In this document: piece by piece, positions 9,912-19,602 of the stretch
Layout: the number at the start of each line of letters is the position of its first letter
How positions within the stretch are numbered: the first letter of the stretch is position 1
DNA from: Agaricus subrufescens
Lineage: Eukaryota; Basidiomycota; Agaricomycetes; Agaricales; Agaricaceae
DNA: 64,000 nt
Direction: 5' to 3'
Assembly (NCBI GenBank): GCA_029945375.1
Contig: CM057064.1
Span: forward strand, 558,001-622,000
Position numbers and translations under genes: made by a program
Notes under the pieces: model-generated
The model's database searches: none
What the model saw: the letters and a program-made list of their open reading frames with translations, nothing else
What the model was told of the DNA's origin: nothing

Positions 9912-12510
9912 CTAAGCTCCAAGTCCTAACAACAGCACAGCAAAGTCAACAACTTTCCTTGATACAGCCTTGGTTAGGATGTCCACAACTTGCTGGTCAG
10001 TGGATACATAGAGAGGATCAATGACTCCATCTTCTACAGCCTCGCGGAGCCAATAGAACCGAAGATCTAGGTGTTTCATGCGCCCGTGGTGCTCAGGATT
10101 CTTGGCTACACTGATCCCAGACTTGTTATCCACAAAAAGCGTTGAGGGAAGTGTCTGGTGATAGCCAAACTCTGTCAGAATGTTCCTAGTCCACTTGATT
10201 TCCTTTCCAGCTTCGACGGCAGCAACAAATTCAGCCTCAGTACTCGAGAGAGTCACAAAGGGCTGACGCTTTGAGGACCATCCTACAGCAGCTCCAGACA
10301 CCAGAGTCACATATCCACCTGTAGCTCAACCTGTGGCCTTGCAGCTACCATGGGAAGCGTCAGAATAGGTGGTGAACAGCTCTCCAGAGTCACTACCTCA
10401 GTAGACAAGCTGGTAGTGCATTGTGCCCTTCAAATAGCAAAGTAAATGCTTTACAGCAAGCCAATGAGCAGGAGCAGGATTGTGGTTGAATCTCCCAAGG
10501 TAGGAGACAGCATAGGCAATGTCGGGACAAGTCATGGTGGCTAGATACTGCAGGGGCACCTACAGCAGAGAGATAGGGAACTGACTTCATCTCAGCCTGC
10601 TCCTCGAGAGAAGGAACAATGTCTGAGAGCTCAGAGCCAGGAGGTAGAGGGGTGGAAAGGGAGTTAGAATCATCCATATTGAACCATTCTAGGAGCTCCT
10701 TGATGTAGTGCTCTTGGGAGAGGGAGATGGAACGCTTAGAGCGATCCTGCTTCACCTGAATGCCCAGCAGAAGAGTGGTAGAGCCTAGATCTCGCAGTTT
10801 GAAGTGCCGAGACAGCTCCGAGACAGCAGAGGCCATAGCTGCATCGCTTTTAGACACTAGGGTAATGTCATCAATGAAGACAGGCACTATGACCTTGATG
10901 TCTCCCTTGGAATAGATGTAAATGGAGTTGTCGGAGCGAAGTCTAGAGTAGCCAATACCCTCTAGAACACCTCGGGGCTTCTTACTCCACTGTCTAGCAG
11001 CCTGCTTGAGGCCATAGAGCGATTTACGGAGCCTGAAGACCATATTAGGTCCCCCAGTATGATAGCCCTCTGGTTGCCTCATGTAGATCTCCTCCTTGAG
11101 TTCCCCATAAGTGAACGCAGAGGAGATGTCAACAGAGCGCATTTTGTAGCCCTCTCTAGCAGCCAGAGCTATAATGAGTCTCAGAGAAGCAGGACAAAAT
11201 GTAGGGGCAAAGACCTCGGTGTAATCAAAGCCAGGACGTTGGGAGAACCCTTTAGCAACAAGGCGAGCCCTATAGCGCTCAATGGAGCCGTTGGCATGCC
11301 TTTTCACCTTGAAGACCCAGCCAGAGTTGACTACCTTCTTACCAGGAGGCAGCTCAGTGAGTTCCCAAGTCCTGTTAGCCTCGAGATTGAAGATCTCGGT
11401 GTTACAGGCATCGACCCAGTGTTCCCTGTCAGGGGACTGCATAGCCAGCCTGTAGGTGCGAGGATCAGCTGTAGAAACAGCCCCAGCAAACTCGACCTCA
11501 TAGAAGTCAGTATCAGCTGAAAGAGCAGCCTCATCGTCGTCTTCTGGGTCTCTAGCAGGCAGATTAGGTTGCCTGACCTTCCACCAGTCACCAGGGGGCT
11601 TCCGAACGCGTCCAGTGCGACGTGGCACTCTGGGAGGCTCAGGGGGCACTCCAGCAGTGGGGGGAGTCACAGGGAGTGGAATCGGAGCTTGTGGGGGCGG
11701 AGTAGCAGGGCTAGGAGGAGAAGGAGCAGGCAGAGGAGTCTCCTCTTCGAGAGGAACAGCAGGAGAACTCGGACTGGGAGGCTGAAAGCGAGCAGGGAGA
11801 GGGCTAGTATCACCCCCTTCATCTAGGAGAGGTGGCACTCCGAAATGCGACGTTGGTGGTGCAGGAGAGGGCTCAGAAACATTCTGAGACTCAGGGGAGG
11901 GGGGAGGGCCAGCAAATGATGGAACAGCATCGAGTTGGGCTCTAGAAGTCCCAGGAAAGTACCTTTCATCGAAATCAGCTCTCTCTGAGATCACTGAACG
12001 CTTAGTGACTGGATTATAGAACTTCCAGCCCTTGTAGCCTGCAGGATAGCCTATAAAGACGCATTTTTCGTAGTGAGGCTCTAGAGAAGTCCTCTTATCT
12101 CGTTGTACATGCACATAGGCAGTACACCCCCATACTCGGAGGTGGGAGACATCAGGCTTTCACTTATAGAAGGCCTGGAAGGGTGTAGTGCCAGAGAGCG
12201 ACGCTGTAGGCAGCCTATTCCAGACATGGACCATAGAAGACACACATTCTCCCCAGAAAGATGCAGGAAGACGAGATTCTGAGAGCATAGCAGTGATTCT
12301 TTCACCCATAGTCCTATTAGCTCTCTCTGCAAGGCCATTCTGCTGAGGCCTGTTGTGAGTAGAATGCCTCCTTTCGATGCCAGACTGCTCCGTGAACGTT
12401 AGGAAGGCCTTAGACATGTATTCACCCCCTTTATCATCCTGTAGAGCCCGAATTTTGACTCCAAGTTGATTTTCGGCCCAAGATTTGTAGACTTTGAATG
12501 CTTCAAAGGC
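9912..12510 (-). pseudogene. Copia-B B3 polyprotein: integrase C-part, RT and RNase H
   Basis: On the minus strand this gives integrase core (NRPQQNGLAERANRTMGE), the conserved C-terminal region (EKCVFIGYPAGYKGWKFY), a Pro-rich linker, RT (FDYTEVFAPTF, VDISSAFTYGE with the catalytic Asp kept, FIDDITLVSKSD) and RNase H (TLSSTEAEFVAA, VDNKSGISVA), ending LLGLGA. Breaks are a frameshift near 10550 and a TGA at 10326-10328 that replaces CGA in TGRATGGYV. Codon use and motif spacing match copia-A, from which it differs by many substitutions. Confidence 0.9.
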
Positions 12511-13691
12511 CAGTCAAGCCCACCACCCCCCTTCCCCCTCCTGCTCCGACCACACCCTCTAGACCCCGGTCCCCGATGGCCGAGGTTGAACATGAGGCTG
12601 CTGCGCCGCAGCCGAAGAAAGTTCGGGTCCAATCTCCAACTGGCCCCACTCCTAAATCCGCCGCTTCTCGGAAACATGCCCCGGCTGCTCCCGCAGCTGT
12701 CTGAGCACCTCCGAAGAGCATCCTCAAGGCGAAGCCGGCCCCCATTCCCTCCTCCCCCAAGGCCCCTTCCCCCGCTACCGCTCCTGCTGTGTCCAAGCGT
12801 GCCCCGGCGCGCAAGGGCAAGCATACAACTCACGGCGTCTCAAGGCGAGGCGTCCATATCACTCCCCCGGCCGGATCTAGTATCCGTGCTATTAATATCA
12901 CACCCGAGGTTCTTCGGGAATGCAATTGTCACCTCAAGGACGACCTCAAGGCTGAGGTCGTTCTAGAATCTTCTTCTGACACGGCAACCGGTATTTTCAT
13001 AGCCGCGTCCCGAGTTCTGTCCCACCCCGAGTCTGCGTGCGTCCTTAGGCACGTCCGCCGCCTCGTCGACCCAAATGGCCTCGTCCCGCTCCAGGCCACC
13101 ACCCCCTCTTCCACGTCGTACTTGAAGATAATCGACGTACCACTCGTTCCGGCTCCCCCCGCCACCTGGATCCACGCGCAACGCGACGCCTTCAACGTCG
13201 CCATGCACAATTCCCCTGTAGGTCACGCCTTGTCACGTCACCTCAAGCACGCCGTCCGCTTCATGAGGACGTCACGCCATGCTGACACTTGTGTCGCTTG
13301 GCTCGATATCTCGGACTCCGTCTCGGGCCGTACGGCCCGCGACTACATTGGTAAGCACGTCCTTATAGGCGGGCGAAACTGTCAAATCCGGGGCGCTGCA
13401 CCCCGGCCCGGCTCAGCGCTGTGCACTCGCTGCCAGCGTTGGGGCCACCATGTGGATGTATGCCGATCTAAAGGTATTCGCTGCCCACACTGCGCGGGAC
13501 CGCACTCTGCGGAGTCCCATATCCAGGCTTTGATCGCGATGAAGAAAAATCCCGACGACCGCCACTGTGCGAACTGTTCCGCTGCCAAGAAGAGCAAGAC
13601 TGCGCACTCCACCACGGACAAATCCTGTCCGTTCTGGGACAATTGCTTCGACCGGGACTGGATTCGACGCCAGTTCCCATCGAAGAAGTAG
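12511..13691 (+). pseudogene. HL-I#1 ORF1-like protein, N-truncated
   Basis: The frame runs from the Pro-rich middle (PVKPTTPLPPPAPTTPSRP) to FPSKK at 13691. A TGA at 12703-12705 stands in the same CGA codon that is hit in HL-II#1. After it the frame is open for about 300 codons: the SIRAINITPEVLRECN domain, DTCVAWLDISDSVSGRTARD, knuckle CTRCQRWGHHVDVC, CPHCAGPH, and HCANC...CPFW. The 5' truncation removed the first 180 or so codons and the element's 5' block. Confidence 0.88.
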
Positions 13692-14118
13692 TCGACTGTC
13701 ATGGCCGGCTTCGGGAGCTGCAGCAAGCGCGCCCACCATTTTCCTTCGCTCACTTCGTTCGCTTCGGAAACCGCTGGTCGGAGGCTGGTGTATACGGGAT
13801 GGAGACCCTTGGGGATGTTGGCTTGAGCTATGGTTCGTCACGGTCTGGGGTAGGATTCATTTCACCATTTCTTTTCTTTTTGTTATGTGTGTTTCTGGTT
13901 CGGGTTCTTCGAGCGCTTGACCTCGTCGCGCGGATACGTTTCCTTCCCTCCACATGTAAGTGTTTGATTTTGTAGCGGTCTGGGGGCCCGCACCAATGGA
14001 TACGCGTTATGGCATCTGTATTAGACTAGTAAGCCCAGAGTATCTAACCGGATGTCGAATAGCTAGTTTAATAGAAGGTCCACCGAGAGGTGCCATTGAT
14101 TACAAAAAAAAAAAAAAA
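12511..14118 (+). mobile_element. HL-I#1, 5'-truncated ORF1-only retroposon
   Basis: Inserted in B3 integrase with a duplication of about 14 bp (aatgcttcaaaggc at 12497-12510 and 14119-14132, the first As shared with the tail). The 5' truncation is typical of target-primed reverse transcription. The 3' region 13692-14118 holds no gene; it carries the common tail with the GGTCCACCGAGAGGTGCC hairpin followed by ATTGATTACA and poly(A). Confidence 0.92.
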
Positions 14119-15640
14119 AATGCTTCAAAGGCTTCTGACTTGCTTTTAAGCAAATGTACAGCCCGGAATCGCGTCGCGTCTATAAACATGATCCAGTACT
14201 TGTAGCCTGAGTGGGAAGCGACTGGGAGCGGTCCGTGAAGGTCTGAATGCACCAGCTCAAGAGGGGATCGATTGTGATTCAGGGAGGGAGGAAATGGAAG
14301 TGAATGCATCTTTCCTGCAAGGCAGGGCTCACATATAGGGTCAGGAGGAGCATTAGAATCGAGTTTAAGGCCTGTAACAAGGTCCTTGCTCAACATAGAC
14401 TTCACATCAGCATAATTGTGATGAATGAAGTGACAATGCCACAGGGAGAGGTTAGCTGGCAGTGTAGAGACAGCAAAAGCAGCCTCAGAAGTGATTGTAG
14501 AGCCATCTAGCTCAGCAGAGTTGTTGGAGTGGATAGTGGCCATAAAAAGCGTTGTTCCCTTGCACTGGAAAGCGATAGAGCAAGCAGAAATGGTGATATT
14601 GAAGCCCTTGTGCTGAGCAAGGTATAAACAAGACGGCAGATTACTCCTGAGGTCAGGAACATGCAGTACCCTCGAAAACTCAACCACTCTAGCCTCCTTT
14701 CCATTAACAACTGGTTTAAACACCACAGAACCTATCCCCGCAGAGTATACCACTGAATTATCAGCTAATCAGATGGGAATGCAATTGGGGGAGTAGTTCT
14801 TAAACCAGTGACGATGTGGGGTCATATGAGAAGTGGCCCCAGTGTCTGCAAGCCAATGGAAGTCAGCACCAAGCTGTAGAGGCGTAGAAAGCGAAGGGGA
14901 AGGGGAGGGATGTGAGGCACTTGCATTTCCAGCAAATTCACGCACTCTCTGCGCTTTTTCGGGGCTAGAACTCGAAGAGGAGCTTGCTGCAGAGCCTGAG
15001 GCGTCGTTTGAAGCATCCTGAGCCTTGTTAGCCTTATTTCCGCGAGTTCTGGGCTTCTGGGCGTCCTCCTGGGTGCGTTTCTTTGCCTTTTCGAACGGCC
15101 AGCACTTCTCCACCTTGTGGCCAGTCCTCCCACAGAAATCACAGCTTACTGACGCGTTTTTGAAGCCAGAGCGAGCGGCTAGGGCTTGGGAGCTTCCCAA
15201 AGCGTCCCCAGCATGTTTTTGGCGTTATTTATCCTCTGTGACAAAGGCCTGATGAATGGTAGCCTTGTCCAGCTTGTCCATAAGCAAAAGAGACGAGGAG
15301 AAGGCGGAATAGTCATCTGGGAGAGCTCTAATGAGGGCCATAGATGCCAGCTCATCATCTAACATCTCCAGAGTGAAGGAAGTGGGTCTGAGCTCTTTAA
15401 TTCGACGTTTACAGCCTTCTACCCTGTTGATAAGTGATTGGAGAGACTCCTCCTCGAGTTTTTGGATGCTGAACAGCTCATCATAAGCATTAAAACGCAT
15501 TCCAGCTTTCTTCTGCCTGTGTACAGCCTCCAGAGCCTCCCACATCTTCACAGGGTCATCCTGGATGCCATTAAAGTGCACCCTCTGCTCCTCTTCAACC
15601 ATCAAGAATAGCCAGCCAGCAGCCTTGTCACAACGAGCCT
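14119..15640 (-). pseudogene. Copia-B B3: integrase N-part, protease and gag C-part
   Basis: On the minus strand, in order: gag middle and the knuckle CDFCGRTGHKVEKC (C-x2-C-x4-H-x4-C), a Ser/Ala-rich linker, the aspartic protease motif LADTGATSHM (about 14830-14860), and the GAG-pre-integrase block (LSLWHCHFIHHNYADV with CEPCLAGK). Several lesions interrupt the frame, among them a shift near 15225 before 'GSSQALAARSG' and breaks near 14760 and 14180. The segment is bounded by two HL-I insertions. Confidence 0.87.
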
Positions 15641-17912
15641 TTTTTTTTTTTTTTTTTTGTAATCAACGGCACCTCTCGGTGGACCTTTTATTAAACTAGC
15701 TATACGACATCCGGTTAGATACTCCGGGCTTACTAGTCTAATATGGATGCCATAACGCGTATCCGAGTGCGGCCGCCAGACGCATACATGGAGTCAATCT
15801 TACATGGGCGGGGGAGAAACCGTATCCGCGCGACGAGGTCAAGCGCATATGAAAAAAGAAAAAACAAAACATATGAAAAGAAAATGATGAAGTGAATCCT
15901 ACCCCAGACCGTGACGAACCGAAGCTCAAGTCAACATCCCCAGGGGTCTCCACCCCGTATACATCAGCCTCCGACCGACGGTTCCAAACGCGAACGAAAT
16001 AGCGATTAAGTGAATGGAAATGGTGGGCGCGCATGCTGCAGCTCCCGAAACCGGCCATGACAGTCGACTACTTTGTCGATGTGAACTGGCGCCGGAGCCA
16101 GTCCCGGTCGAATCTATTGGCCCAGAACGGACACGAAGTGTCCGTTGTGGAGTGCTGCGTCTTCTTCTTCTTGCTCGCGGAACAGTTGCAGCAATGGCGG
16201 TCGTCGGGATTGCGCTTCATAGCAATCGCGGCCTGGACGTGCGAGTCGGCAGTGTGCGGACCCGCGCAGTGTGGACACCGTATACCTTTTGAACGGCATA
16301 CGTCAGCATGATGACCCCACCTCTGGCAGCGAGTGCAGAGGATGGAGCCGGGCCGGGGTGCAGCGCCTCGGATTTGACAGTTACGCCCTCCAATGAGGAC
16401 GTGCTTACCGATGAAGTCACGGGCCGTACGGCCCGAGACGGAATCTTGAATATCCACCCACGCGACGCAGGTGTCAGAGTGCTTGGAAGTCCGCATGAAA
16501 GCGGACTGCGTGTTTGACTTGGCGGGCGAGAGATTGCCCGATCGGTGATTTTTGCATAGCATCGACGAAGGCGGTGCGCTGCGCGACGATCCATGAGGCG
16601 GGGGGAGCCGGGATGAGTGGTACATCGATAATCTTGAGATATGATGTGGAGGTGGGGGTGGCGGCCTGGAGGGGGACGAGGCCGTTGGGGTCAACGAGGC
16701 GGCGTATGTGCCTAAGCACACACGCGGACTCGGGATGGGAGAGTACCCGGGAAGCGGCTATGAAGATGCCGGTACCCGAGTCGATGGAACTTTCAAGAAC
16801 GACCTCGGATTTGAGATCGTCCTTAAGGTGGCGATTACACTCCAGCAGGACTTCTGGAGTGATATTAATAGCGCGGATACTAGATCCGGCCGGGGGAGTG
16901 ATGTGGACGCCTTTGCGAGACGCGCCATGAGTTGTGTGCTTGCCCTTGCGCGCTGGTGCACGCCTGGACACAGCAGGGGCAGTGGAGGGAGCCGGGGCCT
17001 TGGGGGAGGAGGGGATGGGAGCCGGCTTGGCCTTGAGAGCGGACTTGGGAGGTGCTCGAACAGCTGCGGGTGCAGCCGGGGCACGCTTCCGGGTCGCGGC
17101 GGGTTTAGGAGTGGATCCGGTTGGTGATTGGATCCGGACTTTCTTCGGCTGAGGTGCCGCAGCCTCGTGCTCAACCTCGGCCATCGGGGACCGGGGTCGA
17201 GACTCGGGGGCACTCGGAGTCGAAGGGAGGGGGGCAGGGGGTTTGACTGGGGATGGAGGGGGCAGGCCAGTCTGCGCAATGATGATGGCGAGTGCAGTCT
17301 CGAATGAAACGGTACCGGCCATGTTCTGGAACTCGACCTGTTTGTGGGCAGGCGAGCTGAGCAAGTTGAAGATCAGAATCAGCAACTCCGATGCGTAAGC
17401 ATAGTAGTCGCTGTCTGGGGGCATGGAACGGACGAGGTCGGACGTAGTGGCCAACATCAAAGCTAGACGGTTCTTCTTCCCTGGCACCACAGAAGGTGCG
17501 AAGGGATTGGGAGTGTTGGGAGTGGATGGAGTGGCGGGGGCCTTGCCCTTGGCTGGAGTGTGCGGGTCCTGAGACGCGTACGACAACGGGGTCGTCGCCG
17601 ACGCTTGCGAAGGGCCTGCGGGGGTGGGGGTAGCGTAGGGGGAGGGCCCAACAGCTTTGAGCTGCTTGGCTCTCAGATGAGACCGCATCTTTTCAAGACG
17701 GGTCGCCTTCGGGGTTGGCGGCGTTTTGAGCACCGCGGCCTGTAGAACCTCGGGGAGTGGCGCATCGTCGTCCGTAGACCACCCTCCGTTATCGAAATCC
17801 TCGCGCGTATCCATGACTAGACGTTTGGGACGCTGTATATTGCCTCTCAAGCACTTCCACTGAGACTTCCAAAACAGGAAGGTAGTGGTTGCGGTTCAAG
17901 AAGCGGATGTTG
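15641..17912 (-). mobile_element. HL-I#2, full-length ORF1-only retroposon
   Basis: A 2,272-bp element with poly(T) at 15641-15658, the shared tail, one ORF and the 5' block CTTCTTGAACCGCAACCACT (17880s-17900). The target duplication is tgtcacaacgagcct at 15626-15640 and 17913-17927, perfect over 15 bp, in B3 gag. The 3' untranslated region is 15659-16067. No RT is present. Confidence 0.94.
16068..17814 (-). pseudogene. HL-I#2 ORF1-like protein, single frameshift
   Basis: It starts at ATG 17814 (MDTREDFDNGGW) and ends FTSTK at 16068. It is open for about 440 codons, then one extra T near 16500 (within the codons for AVRFMRTS) shifts the frame; the downstream frame continues with MRTSKHSDTCVAWVDIQDS and the knuckle CTRCQRWGHHADVC. 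The CGA codon that is TGA in four sister copies is kept here (about 17058). Otherwise colinear with the intact 581-aa protein at 42446-44191. Confidence 0.9.
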
Positions 17913-17927
17913 TGTCACAACGAGCCT

Positions 17928-18108
17928 CAAAAGCATCCAGAGCGTCCGCTTCAGCCTGGGTAACAGTAGAAGAGACAGTGGGGGACTTCTGCTTGCCAGA
18001 GATGATTCTCCATAGCCCAGAAGCTCGCAGCCATGCCTCCATCTCGCCAGACCATGTCGTATAGTTCTCCGCATTGAGTTTCGCAAACGTTGGCGATCCG
18101 GAAGCCAT
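17928..18108 (-). pseudogene. Copia-B B3 gag N-terminus
   Basis: The first 60 codons of the B polyprotein, starting ATG 18108 (MASGSPTFAKLNAENYTTWS, then EMEAWLRASGLWR). They are cut off from the rest of gag by HL-I#2. The leader between the PBS and this ATG (18109-18220) has no gene. Confidence 0.88.
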
Positions 18109-18220
18109 CGGAGTTGATTTGAGAGCAGGGGAAGCGAAATAGATTTAAGGAAGTAGAGAAGGAGAGGAGAATGAATGAAGTTGTGAATGAAAAACTCGTT
18201 TTTCCAGTAGTTAGAAGCCG

Positions 18221-18232
18221 GGGCCCATAACC
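18221..18232 (-). promoter_or_regulatory. Primer-binding site of copia B3
   Basis: GGTTATGGGCCC (minus strand) follows the 5' LTR with no gap. Its complement GGGCCCATAACC matches the anticodon arm of eukaryotic initiator tRNA-Met (anticodon CAU inside). The adjoining CGGCTTC is also kept in both copia families. The same site occurs at 21951, 31627, 45512 and 59504 (plus) and just right of 50628 and 56865 (minus). Confidence 0.78.
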
Positions 18233-18528
18233 TGTCGGAGGTAGAACGTAGCGCGTGCGGAGACGGTTCTAACGATGGTAGTCACGAGTGAATCGGATAA
18301 GAATTGATTTAGCAATCCTGTGAACAAGTCTAAGAAGCTATCTATGAATATACAGAACTCTATACTCACCTGTGAACAAGTCTAAGAAGCTAAAGGCTTC
18401 TAGAGTTCACAGACAAGTTCAACATGTGCTTACTAATATATCACATGATCAGAAAGTCGTACCATCTCTAAGTCCATATACAAGACTGTTGGGGCACTCT
18501 AACACAAGACTGCTGGGGCAGTCTAACA
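18233..18528 (-). repeat. 5' LTR of copia B3 (296 bp)
   Basis: Full B LTR, TGTCGG...TCTAACA as written, carrying the tandem 24-bp duplication at its outer end that is also seen in the solo LTR at 9407. It contains the inverted repeat CCTGTGAAC...GTTCACAGG and two direct copies of CTTCTTAGACTTGTTCACAG. Confidence 0.92.
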
Positions 18529-19017
18529 GTAGGATCGGTGATTGGAATATCCAGCACCTTGAGATAGGTGGTGGATTTGATAGCGGATTTGCGAATTGGA
18601 TTCGCACCTTCTGGGACAGGGAAACACGCCTTGATGTGTTTGAGCACGAAGTTGGATTTGGATCTAGTGGGAACGCGGCTGGTAGATAGGAAAACTTTCC
18701 CTGGGCCGCCTTCATCAAGGGAAGAAATTATAATCAAGTCGTTTGACTTGGGTAGATTCTTCGCGATAAGCTTGTTAAAATCAAACAAGATCTCCGAGGT
18801 GATTTGAGTAGCCTTGAAGTTCAAGACACTCGGTGTACAAATGGAGCTTGGCGCACAAATGGAGATACCACAGCGAGAAGGGCTGTGATGGTGTGTTTGC
18901 CCTGGCGACAGAAACAGCAGGAGCCTCCGAAGGAGGCAGACGCTGTTGGAGAACAGGAGCTGGTGCACAATCTGCTTTCACTGGAGCACTTGGCTTGGAA
19001 GGTGGGGATGGTGGTGT
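18529..19017 (-). pseudogene. HL-III ORF1-like protein, N-terminal part
   Basis: Minus-strand similarity to the HL conserved domain: FKATQITSEILFDFNKLIAK, VLKHIKACFPVPEGANPIRK and STTYLKVLDIPITDPT align with NITPEVLRECNRHLK, VLRHVRRLVDPNGLVP and STSYLKIIDVPLVPAP of HL-I. It stops exactly where the fragment at 8878-9406 begins, so both are one element split by copia B3. The 5' end (19017) abuts copia-A RNase H without a matching flank, so HL-III is 5'-truncated or rearranged there. Confidence 0.72.
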
Positions 19018-19264
19018 ATCAGTGTGGCAAAGAATCCTGAACACCACGGGCGCATGAAACACCTGGATCTTTGGTTCTACTGGCTCCGGGAGGCTGTAGA
19101 AGAAGGAATGATTGATCCCTCTATGTTTCTAATCAGCATTGACCAAGGCTGTGGCACCAAAGGTGATTGATTTTGCTATCCCGCTATTGGGACTTGGACA
19201 CTAGACTGCTTGGATCAAGGGGGTGTGTTAGAATGCCCCAAGCATTCAGCTATTAGAGTGACTG
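19018..19264 (+). mobile_element. Copia-A fragment A2 (RNase H end and LTR start)
   Basis: The last 60 or so codons of RNase H (ISVAKNPEHHGRMKHLDLWF), with internal damage, the stop and PPT, then the first 39 bp of an A LTR (19226-19264). The LTR is cut by the minus-strand LTR of copia A3. Confidence 0.87.
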
Positions 19265-19581
19265 TGTTGGAAGTGGAACGTAGAGTTCGCAGTGGCGATC
19301 CTAACGACGCTAGTATTGAGCGGATCGGATAAGAAATGAGCTAGTATTAGCACAGTTAATCTGTGGACAAGTATAAGAAGCTATAACAACAATACAAAGA
19401 GATTGCTCACCTGTGGACAAGTATAAGAAGCTAAAGACTTCTAAGTCGTCCACAGGCAAGTTCAACATGCGCTGACTAACCTATCACGTGAGCGGAACCG
19501 TCCGCATTACTCTAAGTCGAGATATACACAAAACAAATTGTCCAGCCATTCTAATAGCTGAATGCTTGGGGCATTCTAACA
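19265..19581 (-). repeat. 3' LTR of copia A3 (317 bp)
   Basis: Complete A LTR from TGTTGGAAG to ATTCTAACA as written. It has inserted into the start of the LTR of A2, giving head-to-head LTR sequence. Confidence 0.92.
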
Positions 19582-19602
19582 CACCCCCTTGATCCAAGCA
19601 GT

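Larger units (their letters stand above)
9668..18528 (-). mobile_element. Copia-B copy B3, complete LTR to LTR, with two nested insertions
   Basis: A complete minus-strand Ty1/copia element with 5' LTR 18233-18528, PBS 18221-18232, gag, protease, integrase, RT, RNase H and a degraded 3' LTR 9668-9892. HL-I#1 (12511-14118) is inserted in integrase and HL-I#2 (15641-17912) in gag; without them the element is about 5 kb, normal for copia. It sits inside HL-III. The flanking 5-mers (gaggg at 9663-9667, gtagg at 18529-18533) are no longer identical, in keeping with age. Confidence 0.9.

Noticed and set aside
9663..18533. A clean 5-bp target duplication for copia B3
   Set aside because: The flanking 5-mers are gaggg and gtagg, matching at only three positions; only the restored HL-III reading phase supports a 5-bp duplication.
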